Under the pieces are notes generated by a model, which worked only from the letters and a program-made list of their open reading frames with translations, was not told the origin of the DNA and searched no databases. Positions 28,852-39,280 of a DNA stretch of 64,000 bases are shown here, piece after piece. Every line of letters starts with the position of its first letter. The first letter of the stretch is position 1. The stretch comes from Thermoanaerobacter thermocopriae JCM 7501. Its GTDB lineage: Bacteria > Bacillota > Thermoanaerobacteria > Thermoanaerobacterales > Thermoanaerobacteraceae. Position numbers and translations under genes: made by a program. Location: the NCBI RefSeq assembly GCF_001310975.1, contig NZ_BAZY01000008.1, positions 37,757 through 101,756 of the forward strand. The letters run 5' to 3'.

Positions 28852-29486
28852 ATGAGAAGGTTAATTGCATTGCTAGTTTTAACAATTATTATAACTGTAA
28901 ATTTTTATGGAGCTAAAGCTTTCAATTTGCAAAGAAAAAACTATCCCATAAATTAATAAGGTTTCATGTAATTGCCAACAGTGATTCTGAAGAAGATCAA
29001 GAATTAAAACTTAAGGTAAAAGATGCTATACTTGTTGATTTGACGTCTAAATTTGAAAAAGTAAAAGATGTAAAGGATTCGGAAAGAATTATAAAAGAAA
29101 GTATGGGAGAGATTAAAAAGGTTGCTGAAGAAACAATTCGTAAAAATGGCAAAAATTATAATGTGAGAGTTGCCTATGGCATCTTTGATTTTCCTACTCG
29201 GTATTATGGAACTATTACTCTTCCTGCGGGGAATTATAATGCGCTTAAAGTAATTATCGGAAATGGTGAGGGTAAAAATTGGTGGTGTGTAATATTTCCT
29301 CCCCTTTGCTTTATTGATGTTACCCACGGGTTTACAGATACACAAACTGCAGAGGAAGTGGCCAAATACCTTTCTCAAGATGAAATGGACCTTATCAGAA
29401 AACAAAAACCTGAAGTTAAATTTAAAATAGTTGAAATTTTAGAGGAATATTATAATAAATTTAAAATGGCATGGATGGCGCCTTAA
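28852..29486 (+). CDS. spoIIR: SpoIIR, signal for pro-sigma-E processing (one frameshift)
   Basis: SpoIIR is made in the forespore and secreted to activate SpoIIGA, which processes sigma-E in the mother cell. A signal-type helix (MRRLIALLVLTIIITVNFYG) leads into the family core KLIRFHVIANSDSEEDQELKLKVKDA and later YGTITLPAGNYNALKV and NWWCVIFPPLCF, which are diagnostic. One lost C at 28921-28923 breaks the frame (KAF-QFAKKKLSHK). Restored length is 211 residues. ATGGAGGATAAATT gives the ribosome binding site. Confidence 0.93.
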
Positions 29487-29579
29487 AGGGCGCTTTAATT
29501 TTTTTAGGTTAAAATCGGCGTATAATACTTTTACTACTACAAAAAATATTTACGAATACTAAAGAAAAGGAGGTTCAAA

Positions 29580-30289
29580 ATGAGAAAAGATTTTATTCTC
29601 CGCATCAAAATTATAATAACAATTTTGATTATTTTTATAACAGTGGTTTTTGAATATGTGGCTTATGATTTAACAAAAACAGCTATGGCTAATCTTTATT
29701 GGGGAAATACAGGTAGTGATGTAGCCAAAGTCCAAGCACGACTTAAGGATTGGGGATATTATCAAGGAGCTGTTGACGGATTTTTTGGGGTTAGAACGTG
29801 GCTGGCAGTTCGAAAGTTTCAAGCATATAACGGGCTTAATGTGACGGGAATTGTAGATGATGATACAAAAGTGGCGCTAGGTTTTACGACTACTGCCCAG
29901 GATTTAGCAGCTTATCAAGCATCTTCTTCTGTTACTACAAATGATGATGTCTATCTTTTGGCAATGCTTATAAATGGAGAAGCGAGAGGGGAACCTTACA
30001 TCGGAAAAGTTGCAGTTGGAGCAGTTGTTATGAACAGAGTCAGAGACCCAAGGTTTCCCAAACTATAGCGGGCGTTATATTTCAGCCTGGAGCTTTTTCT
30101 GCAGTAGATGATGGACAAATGTGGTTGCCACCTACAAATGACAGCATAAGGGCGGCAAGAGATGCGATTGCTGGATGGGACCCCACTGGTGGCGCATTGT
30201 ATTATTACAACCCTGTGAGAGTGACAAGTTTTTGGATATTTAACAGGCCTATTATAACCCAAATAGGCAGTCATATTTTTGCAAGGTGA
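29580..30289 (+). CDS. sleB: SleB spore cortex-lytic enzyme (one frameshift)
   Basis: SleB is a lytic transglycosylase that degrades spore cortex during germination. An N-terminal signal anchor precedes a PG_binding_1 repeat (GSDVAKVQARLKDWGYYQGA). The catalytic hydrolase-2 domain starts YLLAMLINGEARGEPYIGKVAVG, with the glutamate of INGEARGE. A lost A at 30060 shifts the frame (RFPK-TIAGVIFQPGAFSAV), and the rest reads through DQ-like WLPPTNDS and GALYYYNP to 30289. Restored 236 residues. ypeB follows 9 bases later, the usual pair. Confidence 0.93.
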
Positions 30290-30298
30290 GGTGAGAAA

Positions 30299-31633
30299 AT
30301 GTTAAAAAGAGGATTGACGGCTTTTGCTCTAATTCTAATATTAGTTTTAGGGGCATGGGGATATAGGCAGTACATTGAAAAAATTTCTTATCACAGGTTT
30401 TTACAAGCACAATATGACAGGTCTTTTTATCAATTGGTGTCTAATGTAGAAAATATTGAAACTTCCATGGGAAAGTTAATGGTTGCCTCTTCAGAGAAAA
30501 CTATAATTCCAATTTTGGATGAAATCTGGAGAGAGGCTTTTTCTGGACAGGAGCATTTAAATCAATTACCTATCGGGCAGCCTGAAATAGATAATACTTC
30601 TAAGTTTTTAACACAGATTGGGGATTATGCTTACAGCCTTACAAAAAAAGTTGCTTTGGGGCAAAAATTATCACAACAAGATTTAGCAACTCTTACGAAA
30701 TTACAAAATTATGCAGTATTTTTAGGTAAAAACCTACAAGACCTAAGGAAGAAGATTCAAGGGGGATATGAACTTGGGAACTTACGTCAAAAAGGCAGTC
30801 AAAAAATGGGGAAGATTGACAGTAAAATTTTAAATGTAAAAATGAGTAGAGTCAATCAGACTATGACAAATTACCCTACGTTGATATATGACGGTCCTTT
30901 TTCTGAAAGTTTAGCAAAGATTACGCCTAAAGGTTTAGTAGGTGCGGAAATTTCTTACGATAGAGCTGTTCAAATAGCAAAAGATTTTTATGGAAAGCCG
31001 GTAGAATCGCAAAACAAGTATAGCCCTAACAATGGAGAGATAAAAGCTTATGGGATAGAGTTAAAATCTCCAGGCAAATTACCTGTTTATATAAATGTCA
31101 GTCAAAAGGGTGGACATGTTGTATGGATGATGGACCAAAGAACTGCGGATAAGATAAATATTTCTCGATCACAAGCTTTAAAGTATGCTAAAAAATTTTT
31201 AGAAAAACACGGCTTTAAAAACATGGAAAATACTTATTCTATGAAAGCGGATGGCAGTATACAATTTAATTTTGTCCCTGTACAAAATGGGGTATATTTA
31301 TATCCAGATATTCTAAAAGTGAAAGTGGCACTTGATAATGGTGACATAATCGGATTTGATGCGACAGCTTACTACATAAATCATACAGAGAGAAAATTAG
31401 AAAAACCAAAACTTACCGAAAAAGAAGCTGAACAAAAAGTAAGTAAAAACTTAAAAATAGAAGGAAGAAGATTAACACTTATTCCTTTAGAAAGTGGTAA
31501 AGAAGTATTAGCTTACGAATTTAAGGGAACCTACAAAGGAGACACTTTTTATGTGTATATAAATGCATTAAATGGAAATGAAGAAAAAATTTTAAAGGTT
31601 ATAAGAACAGAACATGGAGATTTGACCATGTAG
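30299..31633 (+). CDS. ypeB: YpeB germination protein
   Basis: A 444-residue partner needed to localise and protect SleB in the dormant spore. An N-terminal membrane anchor (about residues 5-23) is followed by a helical N-domain and C-terminal PepSY-like repeats ([47 protein letters not shown]). Start behind GAGGTGAG. Cotranscribed with sleB. Intact and of family length. Confidence 0.93.
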   Translation: MLKRGLTAFALILILVLGAWGYRQYIEKISYHRFLQAQYDRSFYQLVSNVENIETSMGKLMVASSEKTIIPILDEIWREAFSGQEHLNQLPIGQPEIDNTSKFLTQIGDYAYSLTKKVALGQKLSQQDLATLTKLQNYAVFLGKNLQDLRKKIQGGYELGNLRQKGSQKMGKIDSKILNVKMSRVNQTMTNYPTLIYDGPFSESLAKITPKGLVGAEISYDRAVQIAKDFYGKPVESQNKYSPNNGEIKAYGIELKSPGKLPVYINVSQKGGHVVWMMDQRTADKINISRSQALKYAKKFLEKHGFKNMENTYSMKADGSIQFNFVPVQNGVYLYPDILKVKVALDNGDIIGFDATAYYINHTERKLEKPKLTEKEAEQKVSKNLKIEGRRLTLIPLESGKEVLAYEFKGTYKGDTFYVYINALNGNEEKILKVIRTEHGDLTM

Positions 31634-31698
31634 TCCATAACATAAAAGTGCTTTTAAAGTGTAAAATAATTGTAGGGCAAAAGAAGGAGGGGATGAAA

Positions 31699-31896
31699 AT
31701 GGGTAGACGCAGAGGCTTAATGTCTGACCAACTTAAATATGAGTTGGCAAAAGAACTCGGCGTTTACGACACAGTAATGAAGGAAGGTTGGGGGAGCGTT
31801 TCTTCTAGAAATTGCGGCAATCTTGTAAAACTTGCAATTGAAAAAGCGCAACAAATGCTTGTTGAAAATTACAACAACAGAAATACCACCCTCTAA
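31699..31896 (+). CDS. Alpha/beta-type small acid-soluble spore protein
   Basis: A 65-residue DNA-coating spore protein that protects DNA and is degraded at germination by the GPR protease. It starts [20 protein letters not shown] and ends with [20 protein letters not shown]. The YELAKELG region matches the GPR cleavage site context, and the GWG and NCGNLV blocks are conserved. ATG at 31699 is favoured, 8 bases after AAGGAGG; an ATG two codons earlier lies too close. Strong terminator follows. Confidence 0.93.
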   Translation: MGRRRGLMSDQLKYELAKELGVYDTVMKEGWGSVSSRNCGNLVKLAIEKAQQMLVENYNNRNTTL

Positions 31897-31902
31897 ATGC
31901 CC

Positions 31903-31942
31903 AAAAAGTCGGGAAAGAAATGTCTTCTTTCCCGACTTTAAA
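31903..31942 (+). terminator. SASP gene terminator
   Basis: A 15-bp perfect stem: AAAGTCGGGAAAGAA (31905-31919) with its complement at 31925-31939. Confidence 0.85.
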
Positions 31943-32029
31943 TTGTAAAATAAAATTTTTTTCTTGAATACATATTCTTAAAAGGGTAGAATAAAGATAA
32001 TGTAAAAAAAATTAATGGAGAGTGAGAGA

Positions 32030-33064
32030 ATGGTAAAGAAGAGAATTGCTGTTTTATTTGGAGGACAATCAGGAGAACATGAGGTCTCTTTAATGTCTGC
32101 AAAGTCTATAATAAACAATCTCGATAAAGATAAATACGAGATTTACATGGTAGGTATTACGAAAAAAGGAGAATGGTATCTATATAGGGGTGATGTAGAG
32201 AAAATAGAAACCGGAGAATGGGAAAAAGAAGGAATTCCCGCAACGATGGGAGCTTCTACAAAGTATAGAGGAATAATAACTTTTGAAGAAGGAAAAAATG
32301 TTTTTTTTCCTATAGACGTGGTATTTCCTGTATTGCATGGCCCTAATGGAGAAGATGGGACTATACAAGGGCTTTTAGAATTATTGGATATACCTTACGT
32401 AGGTGCTAATGTGCTTTCTTCTGCTTTATGCATGGATAAAGTTTTTACAAAAAGAATTTTTAAGGAAGCTGGATTGCCTACACCTGATTTTGTAGTAGTT
32501 TATAGAAAAGAAATTGGAGATTTAGAAACTATTAAAAAGAAAATTGAGCACTTAGGATATCCTTGTTTTGTAAAACCAGCTAATTTGGGATCAAGTGTTG
32601 GTATTACCAAAGTCCACAACGAGGAAGAACTTCCTGGGGCCTTGAAATTAGCTGCAAAATATGATAGAAAATTGTTGATAGAAAAAGGAATAGAGGCCAG
32701 AGAGATTGAATGCTCTGTTTTGGGGAATGAAAATCCTGAGGCTTCTGTTGCGGGAGAAATTGTACCTTCAAATGAGTTTTATGATTACAATGCCAAATAT
32801 TTTGATGGAGGAAAGTCACTTCTTTTAATACCTGCTCCACTACCTGATGAAAAAATGGAAGAGATAAGAAAGCTCGCTATAAAAGCCTACAGAGCCTTGG
32901 ATTTAAGAGGCATGGCGAGAGTAGACTTTTTAATGGATAGAAATACAGGCACTGTTTACCTAAATGAAGTTAACACTATTCCGGGCTTTACGAAAATAAG
33001 TATGTACCCTAAACTATGGGAAGTGAGTGGAAAGTCCTATTCGGCATTATTGGATGACTTATAA
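32030..33064 (+). CDS. ddl: D-alanine--D-alanine ligase
   Basis: Ddl joins two D-alanines for the peptidoglycan precursor, using ATP. The 344-residue protein begins KKRIAVLFGGQSGEHEVSLM and has the ATP-grasp loop PANLGSSVGITKV, REIECSVLG, and the C-terminal YLNEVNTIPGFT with the metal and substrate-binding residues. ATG at 32030 lies 9 bases after GGAG; the ATG at 32015 overlaps that site and is rejected. Monocistronic, intact. Confidence 0.96.
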   Translation: MVKKRIAVLFGGQSGEHEVSLMSAKSIINNLDKDKYEIYMVGITKKGEWYLYRGDVEKIETGEWEKEGIPATMGASTKYRGIITFEEGKNVFFPIDVVFPVLHGPNGEDGTIQGLLELLDIPYVGANVLSSALCMDKVFTKRIFKEAGLPTPDFVVVYRKEIGDLETIKKKIEHLGYPCFVKPANLGSSVGITKVHNEEELPGALKLAAKYDRKLLIEKGIEAREIECSVLGNENPEASVAGEIVPSNEFYDYNAKYFDGGKSLLLIPAPLPDEKMEEIRKLAIKAYRALDLRGMARVDFLMDRNTGTVYLNEVNTIPGFTKISMYPKLWEVSGKSYSALLDDL

Positions 33065-33135
33065 ATTTAGCAATAGAAAGTAATAATGAAAAATGTAGGG
33101 AATGGTGAGAAATGAGGGAAGAAGGGGAGAGGCTG

Positions 33136-33558
33136 TTGAAAAAAGCGATTATATCTGTAAAGGGTACTCAAAAAAACGAGCAAAATGAATCTGATACAAT
33201 AGAACTTATTACAGAAGGCAATTTTTACATTAAAGGTAATACTTTTTATGTAGTATATGAAGAAAGTGAACTCTCGGGAATGGATGGAACTACTACTACT
33301 TTAAAAATTACAGAAGACAAAGTTACATTATTACGATTTGGTACTAACAAATCTAAAATGGTTTTTGAAAAGAATAAAAGGTACGAGTCTGATTATGATA
33401 CACCTTATGGAAAAATTCTTTTAGGGATTTTGCCAACGGATGTAAAGGTAGCTATGTCCGAAGCGGGCGGTGAGATTACTATAAAATATGCTCTTGATTT
33501 AAATAACAAGACTGTGAGCGATAATGAACTATACTTAAAAGTGCGGGAGGTAAACTGA
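33136..33558 (+). CDS. DUF1934 (YwiB-like) beta-barrel protein
   Basis: A 140-residue protein immediately before argS, as ywiB is in Bacillus. It is rich in beta-strands (AIISVKGTQ, TIELITEGNFYIKG, FYVVYEES, TTLKITEDKVTLLRFG, and GGEITIKYALD), matching the calycin-like DUF1934 pattern. Function is unknown. I favour the TTG at 33136, 6 bases after AGGGGAG; the ATG at 33112 has only a weak site and its extra codons merely translate the ribosome binding site. argS begins 1 base after its stop. Confidence 0.8.
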   Translation: MKKAIISVKGTQKNEQNESDTIELITEGNFYIKGNTFYVVYEESELSGMDGTTTTLKITEDKVTLLRFGTNKSKMVFEKNKRYESDYDTPYGKILLGILPTDVKVAMSEAGGEITIKYALDLNNKTVSDNELYLKVREVN

Positions 33559-33559
33559 T

Positions 33560-35243
33560 TTGGAAAACATTATACAAAAAGTAAAAGATGAAATAAAAGA
33601 CATGGTGATTACCGCTATTAAGAATTCTGTAAAAGAAGGTTTGATAAATATAGAATCTATTCCAGAGATAGAAATAGAGGAGCCAAAAGAAAAACAACAC
33701 GGTGACCTTGCAATAAACACGGCGATGATAATGGCAAAGCAGGCTAAAATGTCTCCTAAAAAGATTGCAGAAATCATTGTTTCAAAAATGGACACTTCAA
33801 ATACTTTTATAGAAAAGATTGAAGTAGCAGGACCTGGTTTTATTAATTTCTTTTTGAATGATAAATTTTTGGAAGAAACTTTAAAGCTCGTATATAAGCG
33901 AGGAAAAGATTATGGACGTGTAAATATAGGGAAGGGCAAGAAAGTACAAGTGGAATTTGTATCGGCAAATCCGACGGGTCCTATGCATATGGGAAACGCA
34001 AGAGGTGGTGCTTTGGGAGATGCTTTGGCGTCAGTGCTTGACTATGCAGGATATGATGTTACAAGAGAATTTTATATAAACGATGCAGGAAATCAGATAG
34101 AGAAGTTTGGATATTCCCTTGAGGCAAGATACCTGCAACTATTGGGTATACCGACTGAAGTGCCCGAAGGCGGCTACCACGGTGAGGACATAATAGATAG
34201 AGCAAGAGAATTTTTAGAAATATACGGAGAAAAATATAAAGATGCCCCATCAGAAGAGAGAAGAAAGGCACTCGTAGAATATGGACTTAAGAAAAATTTA
34301 GAGAAAATAAAAGAGGATTTAGCGCTTTATGGTATAGAATATGACGTGTGGTTTTCTGAACAATCTCTTTATGACAGCGGAGAAGTATATAAAGTAATTG
34401 AAGAGCTCAAGCAAAAAGGATACACTTACGAAAAAGATGGGGCTTTGTGGTTTAAAATGACATTATTTGGCGCAGAAAAAGATGATGTATTAGTAAGAGC
34501 CAATGGATTTCCCACATATCTTGCTTCTGACATAGCCTATCATAAAAATAAATTTATAACCCGCGGATTTGATTGGGTTATAAATGTGTGGGGAGCAGAT
34601 CACCACGGCCATATTGCTCCTATGAAAGGGGCAATGCAGGCACTTGGTATAGACCTGACAGGCTTGATGTTGTTTTAATGCAGCTTGTGAAACTCATAGA
34701 AGGCGGTCAAGTTGTTAAAATGTCCAAAAGGACAGGCAGAATGGTGACACTACGAGATTTGATAGATGAAGTGGGCAAAGATGCAGCAAGGTTCTTTTTC
34801 AACATGAGTCTGCAGACAGCCCAATAGACTTTGACCTTGACTTGGCTAAAGAACAATCAAATGAAAACCCCGTATTTTATGTACAATATGCTCATGCGAG
34901 AATTTGCTCTATAATAAGACAGTTAGAAGAAAAGGTAAAAATAGAGAATATAGATGAGGTAGATTTAAGTCTTTTAAAAGAAGAAGAGGAAAAAGACCTT
35001 ATTAAAAAATTGGCATATTTTCCGGAAGAAATTACTATTGCTGCAAGAACATTGACACCCCACAGGATTACGAGATATGTACTTGATGTGGCATCTCTTT
35101 TCCATTCTTTTTACAACAGTCATAGAGTAAAAGGCGTAGAAGAAAATTTGATGAAAGCAAGGTTTGTGCTTATATTAGCAGTAAAAACTGTTATAAAAAA
35201 CGCTTTAGACATATTAAAAATAACTGCACCAGAAAGGATGTAA
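33560..35243 (+). CDS. argS: Arginyl-tRNA synthetase (two frameshifts)
   Basis: Class I synthetase charging tRNA-Arg. The N-terminal additional domain (1-110) is followed by the HIGH-type signature in [15 protein letters not shown]. After a lost C at 34654 ([15 protein letters not shown]) comes the KMSKR loop ([10 protein letters not shown]). After a lost G at 34807 ([16 protein letters not shown]) comes the anticodon-binding domain ending ITAPERM. Restored length is 561 residues, normal. Two breaks in an essential single-copy gene again point to sequencing deletions. TTG start at 33560 with GGGAGG upstream. Confidence 0.94.
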
Positions 35244-35267
35244 AAGGCGGTTTTCCGCCTATTTTTT
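35243..35267 (+). terminator. argS terminator
   Basis: AGGCGG (35245-35250), loop TTTT, CCGCCT (35255-35260), then ATTTTTTG. Confidence 0.85.
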
Positions 35268-35298
35268 GTGGTATAATATGGTTAGGAGGTGTTAATTT

Positions 35299-35934
35299 AT
35301 GAATATAAAATGGTTGGGGCATGCGTGTTTTAAAATAAGTTCTGAGAGGGGAACTATTATTGTTACAGATCCTTTTGATGAATCAGTTGGGTATGCTATG
35401 CCGAATGTAAGAGCGGATATTGTGACATCTTCTCATTCCCATTTTGATCACAATTATTTTAAGGCAATAAAGGGCAATTTTGATATTGTTGACACAGTAG
35501 GAGAACATGATATAAAAGGCATAAAAATAAAAGGTGTAAGTACTTTCCACGATGAGGAGCAGGGGACAAAAAGGGGCAAAAATATAGTTTTTGTGTTTGA
35601 CATTGATGGCATTAAGGTGTGTCACATGGGGGATTTGGGACATATTTTGACAGAGAAGCAAATTGAAGAAATAGGTTCTGTTGATGTACTACTTATTCCT
35701 GTAGGTGGTTATTACACAATTGATGCCAAACAAGCGGTAGAAGTGATGAATCAATTAAAACCAAAAATAACTATTCCGATGCATTACAAAACAGAGCTTA
35801 TCAATTTTCCTATTGATACTGTTGACAACTTTTTAAGTATGACAGGAGGTAAAAAGATTTCATCTTCCCAGCTGGATGTGAAGAAAGAAGACCTGGGAGG
35901 AGAACCAAAGGTAATTGCTTTAAATTATCAGTAA
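35299..35934 (+). CDS. UPF0173-type metal-dependent hydrolase (metallo-beta-lactamase fold)
   Basis: A 211-residue protein starting MNIKWLGHACFKISSERG. The zinc ligands HxHxDH are present as SSHSHFDHNYF (near residue 47), with further histidines in VGEHDIKG, CHMGDLGH and PMHYKTE. These match the UPF0173 (YtkL-like) hydrolases, whose substrate is unknown. It has its own promoter-like TATAAT and AGGAGGTG upstream. Intact. Confidence 0.9.
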   Translation: MNIKWLGHACFKISSERGTIIVTDPFDESVGYAMPNVRADIVTSSHSHFDHNYFKAIKGNFDIVDTVGEHDIKGIKIKGVSTFHDEEQGTKRGKNIVFVFDIDGIKVCHMGDLGHILTEKQIEEIGSVDVLLIPVGGYYTIDAKQAVEVMNQLKPKITIPMHYKTELINFPIDTVDNFLSMTGGKKISSSQLDVKKEDLGGEPKVIALNYQ

Positions 35935-35977
35935 AATTTTTTAAAAATAAATGAATATAAGAGGGCAAAAGGGGCAA

Positions 35978-36355
35978 TATAATAGTGTAAGGTTCGTAAT
36001 GGTCGAGCCAAGGTCACCATAGGACGCAAGTTCTGTGATGGCCGGCCAAAGATTGGTCTTCGATCAAAAGGTCGGATGCCAGTCGGCGGGCAGATTATAA
36101 TATGTCTCTATGAAGCTTAAATTTTTAAGCTAAAAAGGATGTATTATAGTCGAGCTAAGACTATTATAGGTTCCGCAGGTCGAGGTACGTTATGTACTTA
36201 GACTGGAAGCTTTATGCAAGACGCATAAAGTTTCTAAGGTATCTGTAATAGTCGAGCATAGGTCAGTATGGGTTTTGCAATACCTTGCCTTTTAAGTAAG
36301 GTATGAAAAGATTTGTACTGGCTGAAGCGAAGACCATTACGAGCCTTACTTTTTT
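35978..36355 (+). ncRNA. Large structured non-coding RNA, class unassigned
   Basis: A -10 TATAAT (35978-35983) precedes a segment with no coding frame whose ends pair perfectly over 18 bp (35987-36004 with 36332-36349, one G-U pair) and which ends in TTTTTT. The core motif GTCGAGC follows TAATG/TAATA/TTATA three times (36002, 36149, 36252). Inside are several hairpins: a GCAA-loop stem at 36018-36042, an 8-bp AGCTTAA-type stem at 36114-36131, GTAC-GTTAT-GTAC within a TTCC/GGAA arm at 36171-36209, an 8-bp CTTTATGC/GCATAAAG stem at 36210-36230, and a long arm at 36261-36322. The third motif GTAATAGTC can pair with GACTATTAT at 36159-36167. I cannot match it to RNase P, tmRNA, SRP RNA, 6S RNA, OLE or a riboswitch. 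Confidence 0.7.
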
Positions 36356-36390
36356 GTTGTGTTGACAAAAATAAAGTGGAAAGCATGTAG

Positions 36391-37365
36391 CTATACCAAA
36401 TGGCAAGCTACAAAATGCCCTCCACCTACATCCCTATATTCTGGCACTTGTTCTCTACATATATCTTTAGCAAGAGGACATCTTGTGTGAAATTTGCAGC
36501 CTTTTGGAGGGTTAGCAGGGCTGGGGATATCTCCCTCTAAAATTATTCTTTCTCTCTTTAAGTCTGGGTCTGGAATTGGAACGGCAGACAAAAGTGCCTG
36601 GGTGTAAGGATGAAGAGGATGGTCAAAAATCTCGTCTCGCGCTGCCATTTCAACTATTGACCCAAGATACATTACAGCAACTCTTGTACTTATGTGTTCT
36701 ACAACACTCAAATCGTGGGAGATAAATAAATAAGTTAATCCTTTTTGTTGTTGCAGGTCCATAAGCAGATTGATTATTTGGGCTTGTATTGATACGTCAA
36801 GTGATGATACAGGCTCATCCAACACGATAAATTCGGGGTCTAAAATGAGTGCACGGGCTATGCCAATTCTCTGACGCTGGCCACCTGAAAATTCATGAGG
36901 ATAGCGGTCTATATGATAAGGAGCTAAACCGCATATTTCCATTGTTTCTATAACTTTGCCTCGCAGTTCTTCTTTTGATACCAGTCCATGGTCTAAAAGA
37001 GCTTCTCCTATGGCATCTCCTACTCTAAGACGTGGGTTTAAAGAGCTAAATGGGTCTTGAAAAACCAATTGCATTTTAGGCCTTAGTTTTCTAAGTTCAC
37101 TTTTTTTGAGGCTATGAATGGGAATAGATTTATAAAAAATTTCTCCATCAGTTTTATCATACAGCCTTATTATGGTACGTCCCACTGTGCTTTTACCACA
37201 TCCAGATTCTCCCACGAGACTTAAAGTTTCACCTTTATTTATAGTAAATGTTACTCCATCTACTGCTTTTACATATCCTATTGTCCTTTGTAAAATACCG
37301 CCTCGTATTGGGAAGTATTTTTTAAGGTTTTTTACTTCTATTAAAGGTTCGCTCATTTTTTCCAC
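36391..37365 (-). CDS. oppF: Oligopeptide ABC transporter ATP-binding protein OppF
   Basis: A 324-residue ATPase of the peptide/nickel importer family. Walker A is GESGCGKST, the ABC signature [15 protein letters not shown], Walker [18 protein letters not shown]. The C-terminal oligopeptide/dipeptide extension has the cysteine cluster typical of this group ([14 protein letters not shown]). It pairs with OppD to drive peptide uptake through OppB and OppC. It is the last gene of the operon and overlaps oppD by 13 bases. No convincing terminator separates it from the convergent structured RNA. Confidence 0.93.
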   Translation of the reverse strand: MEKMSEPLIEVKNLKKYFPIRGGILQRTIGYVKAVDGVTFTINKGETLSLVGESGCGKSTVGRTIIRLYDKTDGEIFYKSIPIHSLKKSELRKLRPKMQLVFQDPFSSLNPRLRVGDAIGEALLDHGLVSKEELRGKVIETMEICGLAPYHIDRYPHEFSGGQRQRIGIARALILDPEFIVLDEPVSSLDVSIQAQIINLLMDLQQQKGLTYLFISHDLSVVEHISTRVAVMYLGSIVEMAARDEIFDHPLHPYTQALLSAVPIPDPDLKRERIILEGDIPSPANPPKGCKFHTRCPLAKDICREQVPEYRDVGGGHFVACHLV

Positions 37366-38336
37366 TCTCCTTCATAGAGCCAGCAGGCAACTTTGTGTCC
37401 CTTTTCGTCAGCTTTAAGTTGAGGTATTTGTTGGCGGCAAACTTCCATTGCGAATTCACACCTATCGCTAAAATAACAGTAATCTCCTAAACCAATAGGA
37501 TTTGGTACTTGACCAGGGATTGTATACAATCTTTCTTTTCTTTGGCCAATTATTGGTTTTGCTTTTAGAAGGCCTCTTGTATAGGGGTGTTTAGGATTTT
37601 TAAAAAGTTCTTTCACTGGGGCTTCTTCAATGACTTTTCCAGCGTACATAACTACTACATAGTCAGCCATTTCAGCAACAATTCCAAGGTCATGGGTTAT
37701 AAGCATTAAAGCCATATTCCTTTCCTGCTTTATTTTTCTCAAAAGGTCAAGAATTTGGGCTTGAATTGTAACATCAAGAGCGGTGGTTGGTTCGTCAGCT
37801 ATGAGGAGTTTCGGGTCACAACTTAAAGCGATTGCAATCATTATACGCTGTCTCATGCCACCACTTAACTCATGAGGATAACTTGTCATTATCTGTTCAG
37901 CTCTTGGGATTCCAACTTGTTTTATAAGTTCAACAGCCTTATTCCAAGCCTCTTTTTTATTCATGAGTTTATGAACCATCAAAGGCTCCATTATTTGTTC
38001 TCCAATTGTTAACACAGGGTTTAAAGAAGTCATGGGTTCTTGAAATACCATGCCTATTTCATTACCGCGTATTTTTCTCATTTCTGTTTCACTTAATTTA
38101 AGCACGTCCCGTCCATCAAAGATTATTTCTCCCCCTTCAATTTTTCCCGGAGGTGATTGAATTAACCTCATTAAAGACAAAGCAGTTACACTTTTTCCAC
38201 AGCCAGATTCACCAACTACACACACCGTTTCCCCTTCTCGTATAGAAAAACTAACGTCATTTACTGCTTTTACAACACCCTCTGATGTATAGAAAAAAGT
38301 TTTGAGGTTACGAAACTCCACTAAGTTTTTTGCCAT
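37353..38336 (-). CDS. oppD: Oligopeptide ABC transporter ATP-binding protein OppD
   Basis: A 327-residue ATPase with Walker [11 protein letters not shown], signature [16 protein letters not shown], Walker [17 protein letters not shown] and the H-loop [10 protein letters not shown]. The C-terminal extension contains [14 protein letters not shown], the iron-sulfur-type cysteine pattern of this subgroup. It starts 12 bases after oppC on the minus strand with a GGAGG site. Intact. Confidence 0.94.
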   Translation of the reverse strand: MAKNLVEFRNLKTFFYTSEGVVKAVNDVSFSIREGETVCVVGESGCGKSVTALSLMRLIQSPPGKIEGGEIIFDGRDVLKLSETEMRKIRGNEIGMVFQEPMTSLNPVLTIGEQIMEPLMVHKLMNKKEAWNKAVELIKQVGIPRAEQIMTSYPHELSGGMRQRIMIAIALSCDPKLLIADEPTTALDVTIQAQILDLLRKIKQERNMALMLITHDLGIVAEMADYVVVMYAGKVIEEAPVKELFKNPKHPYTRGLLKAKPIIGQRKERLYTIPGQVPNPIGLGDYCYFSDRCEFAMEVCRQQIPQLKADEKGHKVACWLYEGEWKK

Positions 38337-38347
38337 TTTGATTCCTC

Positions 38348-39268
38348 CTAAATTTTTTGTCTAGGATCAAAAGCGTCTCTTAAGGCATCGCCAATAAAGT
38401 TTATAGCTACAACAGACAGCATTATGGCGACACCCGGTGGAATCCAAAGCCACGGACGCTTCACAAAATCGATCATGTTGTTTGCGGCAGAGAGCATATA
38501 ACCCCATGAAGGTGTTGGAGGGACTACTCCAAGTCCTAAGAAACTTAAAGCAGATTCTAATAATATTGCGTTAGCTACTCCTAGTGTTGCAGCAACGATG
38601 ACAGTTGGTAAAACGTTGGGGAAAAGGTGTTTTATTATTTTTTTACTATCTCTTAAACCCAAAACTTCTGTTGCCAGCATAAATTCTTGCTCTTTTAAAC
38701 TTAGTATCTGACTTCTTACAAGTCTTGCAAGTCCTACCCACGATATAAATCCTAAAATGAACATGACATAATATATTCTTTGCGAAGGTGGAATTTTTAA
38801 GTCAGACATTATTGCACCTAGCATGATTAAAATAGGAAGACCTGGCATAGCATAAATGATATCTGCTAATCTCATTATTATGACATCTAACCAACCTCCG
38901 TAATATCCTGCGATGGAGCCTAATGTTCCACCAATTAAAACAATTATTAAAGTAGCAGCAATCCCTATTGTGAGGGAAATTCTACCTGCAAGCATAAGCC
39001 TTAAAAGTACATCTCTTCCTAGATTATCTGTACCAAGCCAATGTTCTGCACTGGGTGGTTGATTTCCTTTTGATACATCTATTTTTGCATCCAGATAAGG
39101 CGAAAAATAAGGCCCTACAAATGAGAACAGTAACATAAAAGTCAAAATTACCAGTCCCAATATGGCGTATTTATTTTTTAAAAATCTATGAAAAGCGTCT
39201 TTCCAAATCGAAGGTGCTTTTTTTAAATTATTTTTCTTTTTATAGTCAAGAGGTTTGAGTTGTTCCAA
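38348..39268 (-). CDS. oppC: Oligopeptide ABC transporter permease OppC
   Basis: A 306-residue permease with six membrane helices and an N-terminal cytoplasmic tail. The OppC N-terminal domain (KNKYAILGLVILTFML), HWLGTDNLGRDVLLRLMLAG and the EAA-type loop (EFMLATEVLGLRDSKKI...HLFPNVLP) are present. It forms the pore with OppB. The C-terminus ends GDALRDAFDPRQKI, standard for the family. Starts 13 bases after oppB. Confidence 0.94.
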   Translation of the reverse strand: MEQLKPLDYKKKNNLKKAPSIWKDAFHRFLKNKYAILGLVILTFMLLFSFVGPYFSPYLDAKIDVSKGNQPPSAEHWLGTDNLGRDVLLRLMLAGRISLTIGIAATLIIVLIGGTLGSIAGYYGGWLDVIIMRLADIIYAMPGLPILIMLGAIMSDLKIPPSQRIYYVMFILGFISWVGLARLVRSQILSLKEQEFMLATEVLGLRDSKKIIKHLFPNVLPTVIVAATLGVANAILLESALSFLGLGVVPPTPSWGYMLSAANNMIDFVKRPWLWIPPGVAIMLSVVAINFIGDALRDAFDPRQKI

Positions 39269-39280
39269 GCTCTATCCCCC

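Noticed and set aside
35940..36360. RNase P RNA, tmRNA, SRP RNA, group I or II intron, CRISPR array
   Set aside because: None of their diagnostic conserved sequences is present, and the three modules are not exact evenly spaced repeats.
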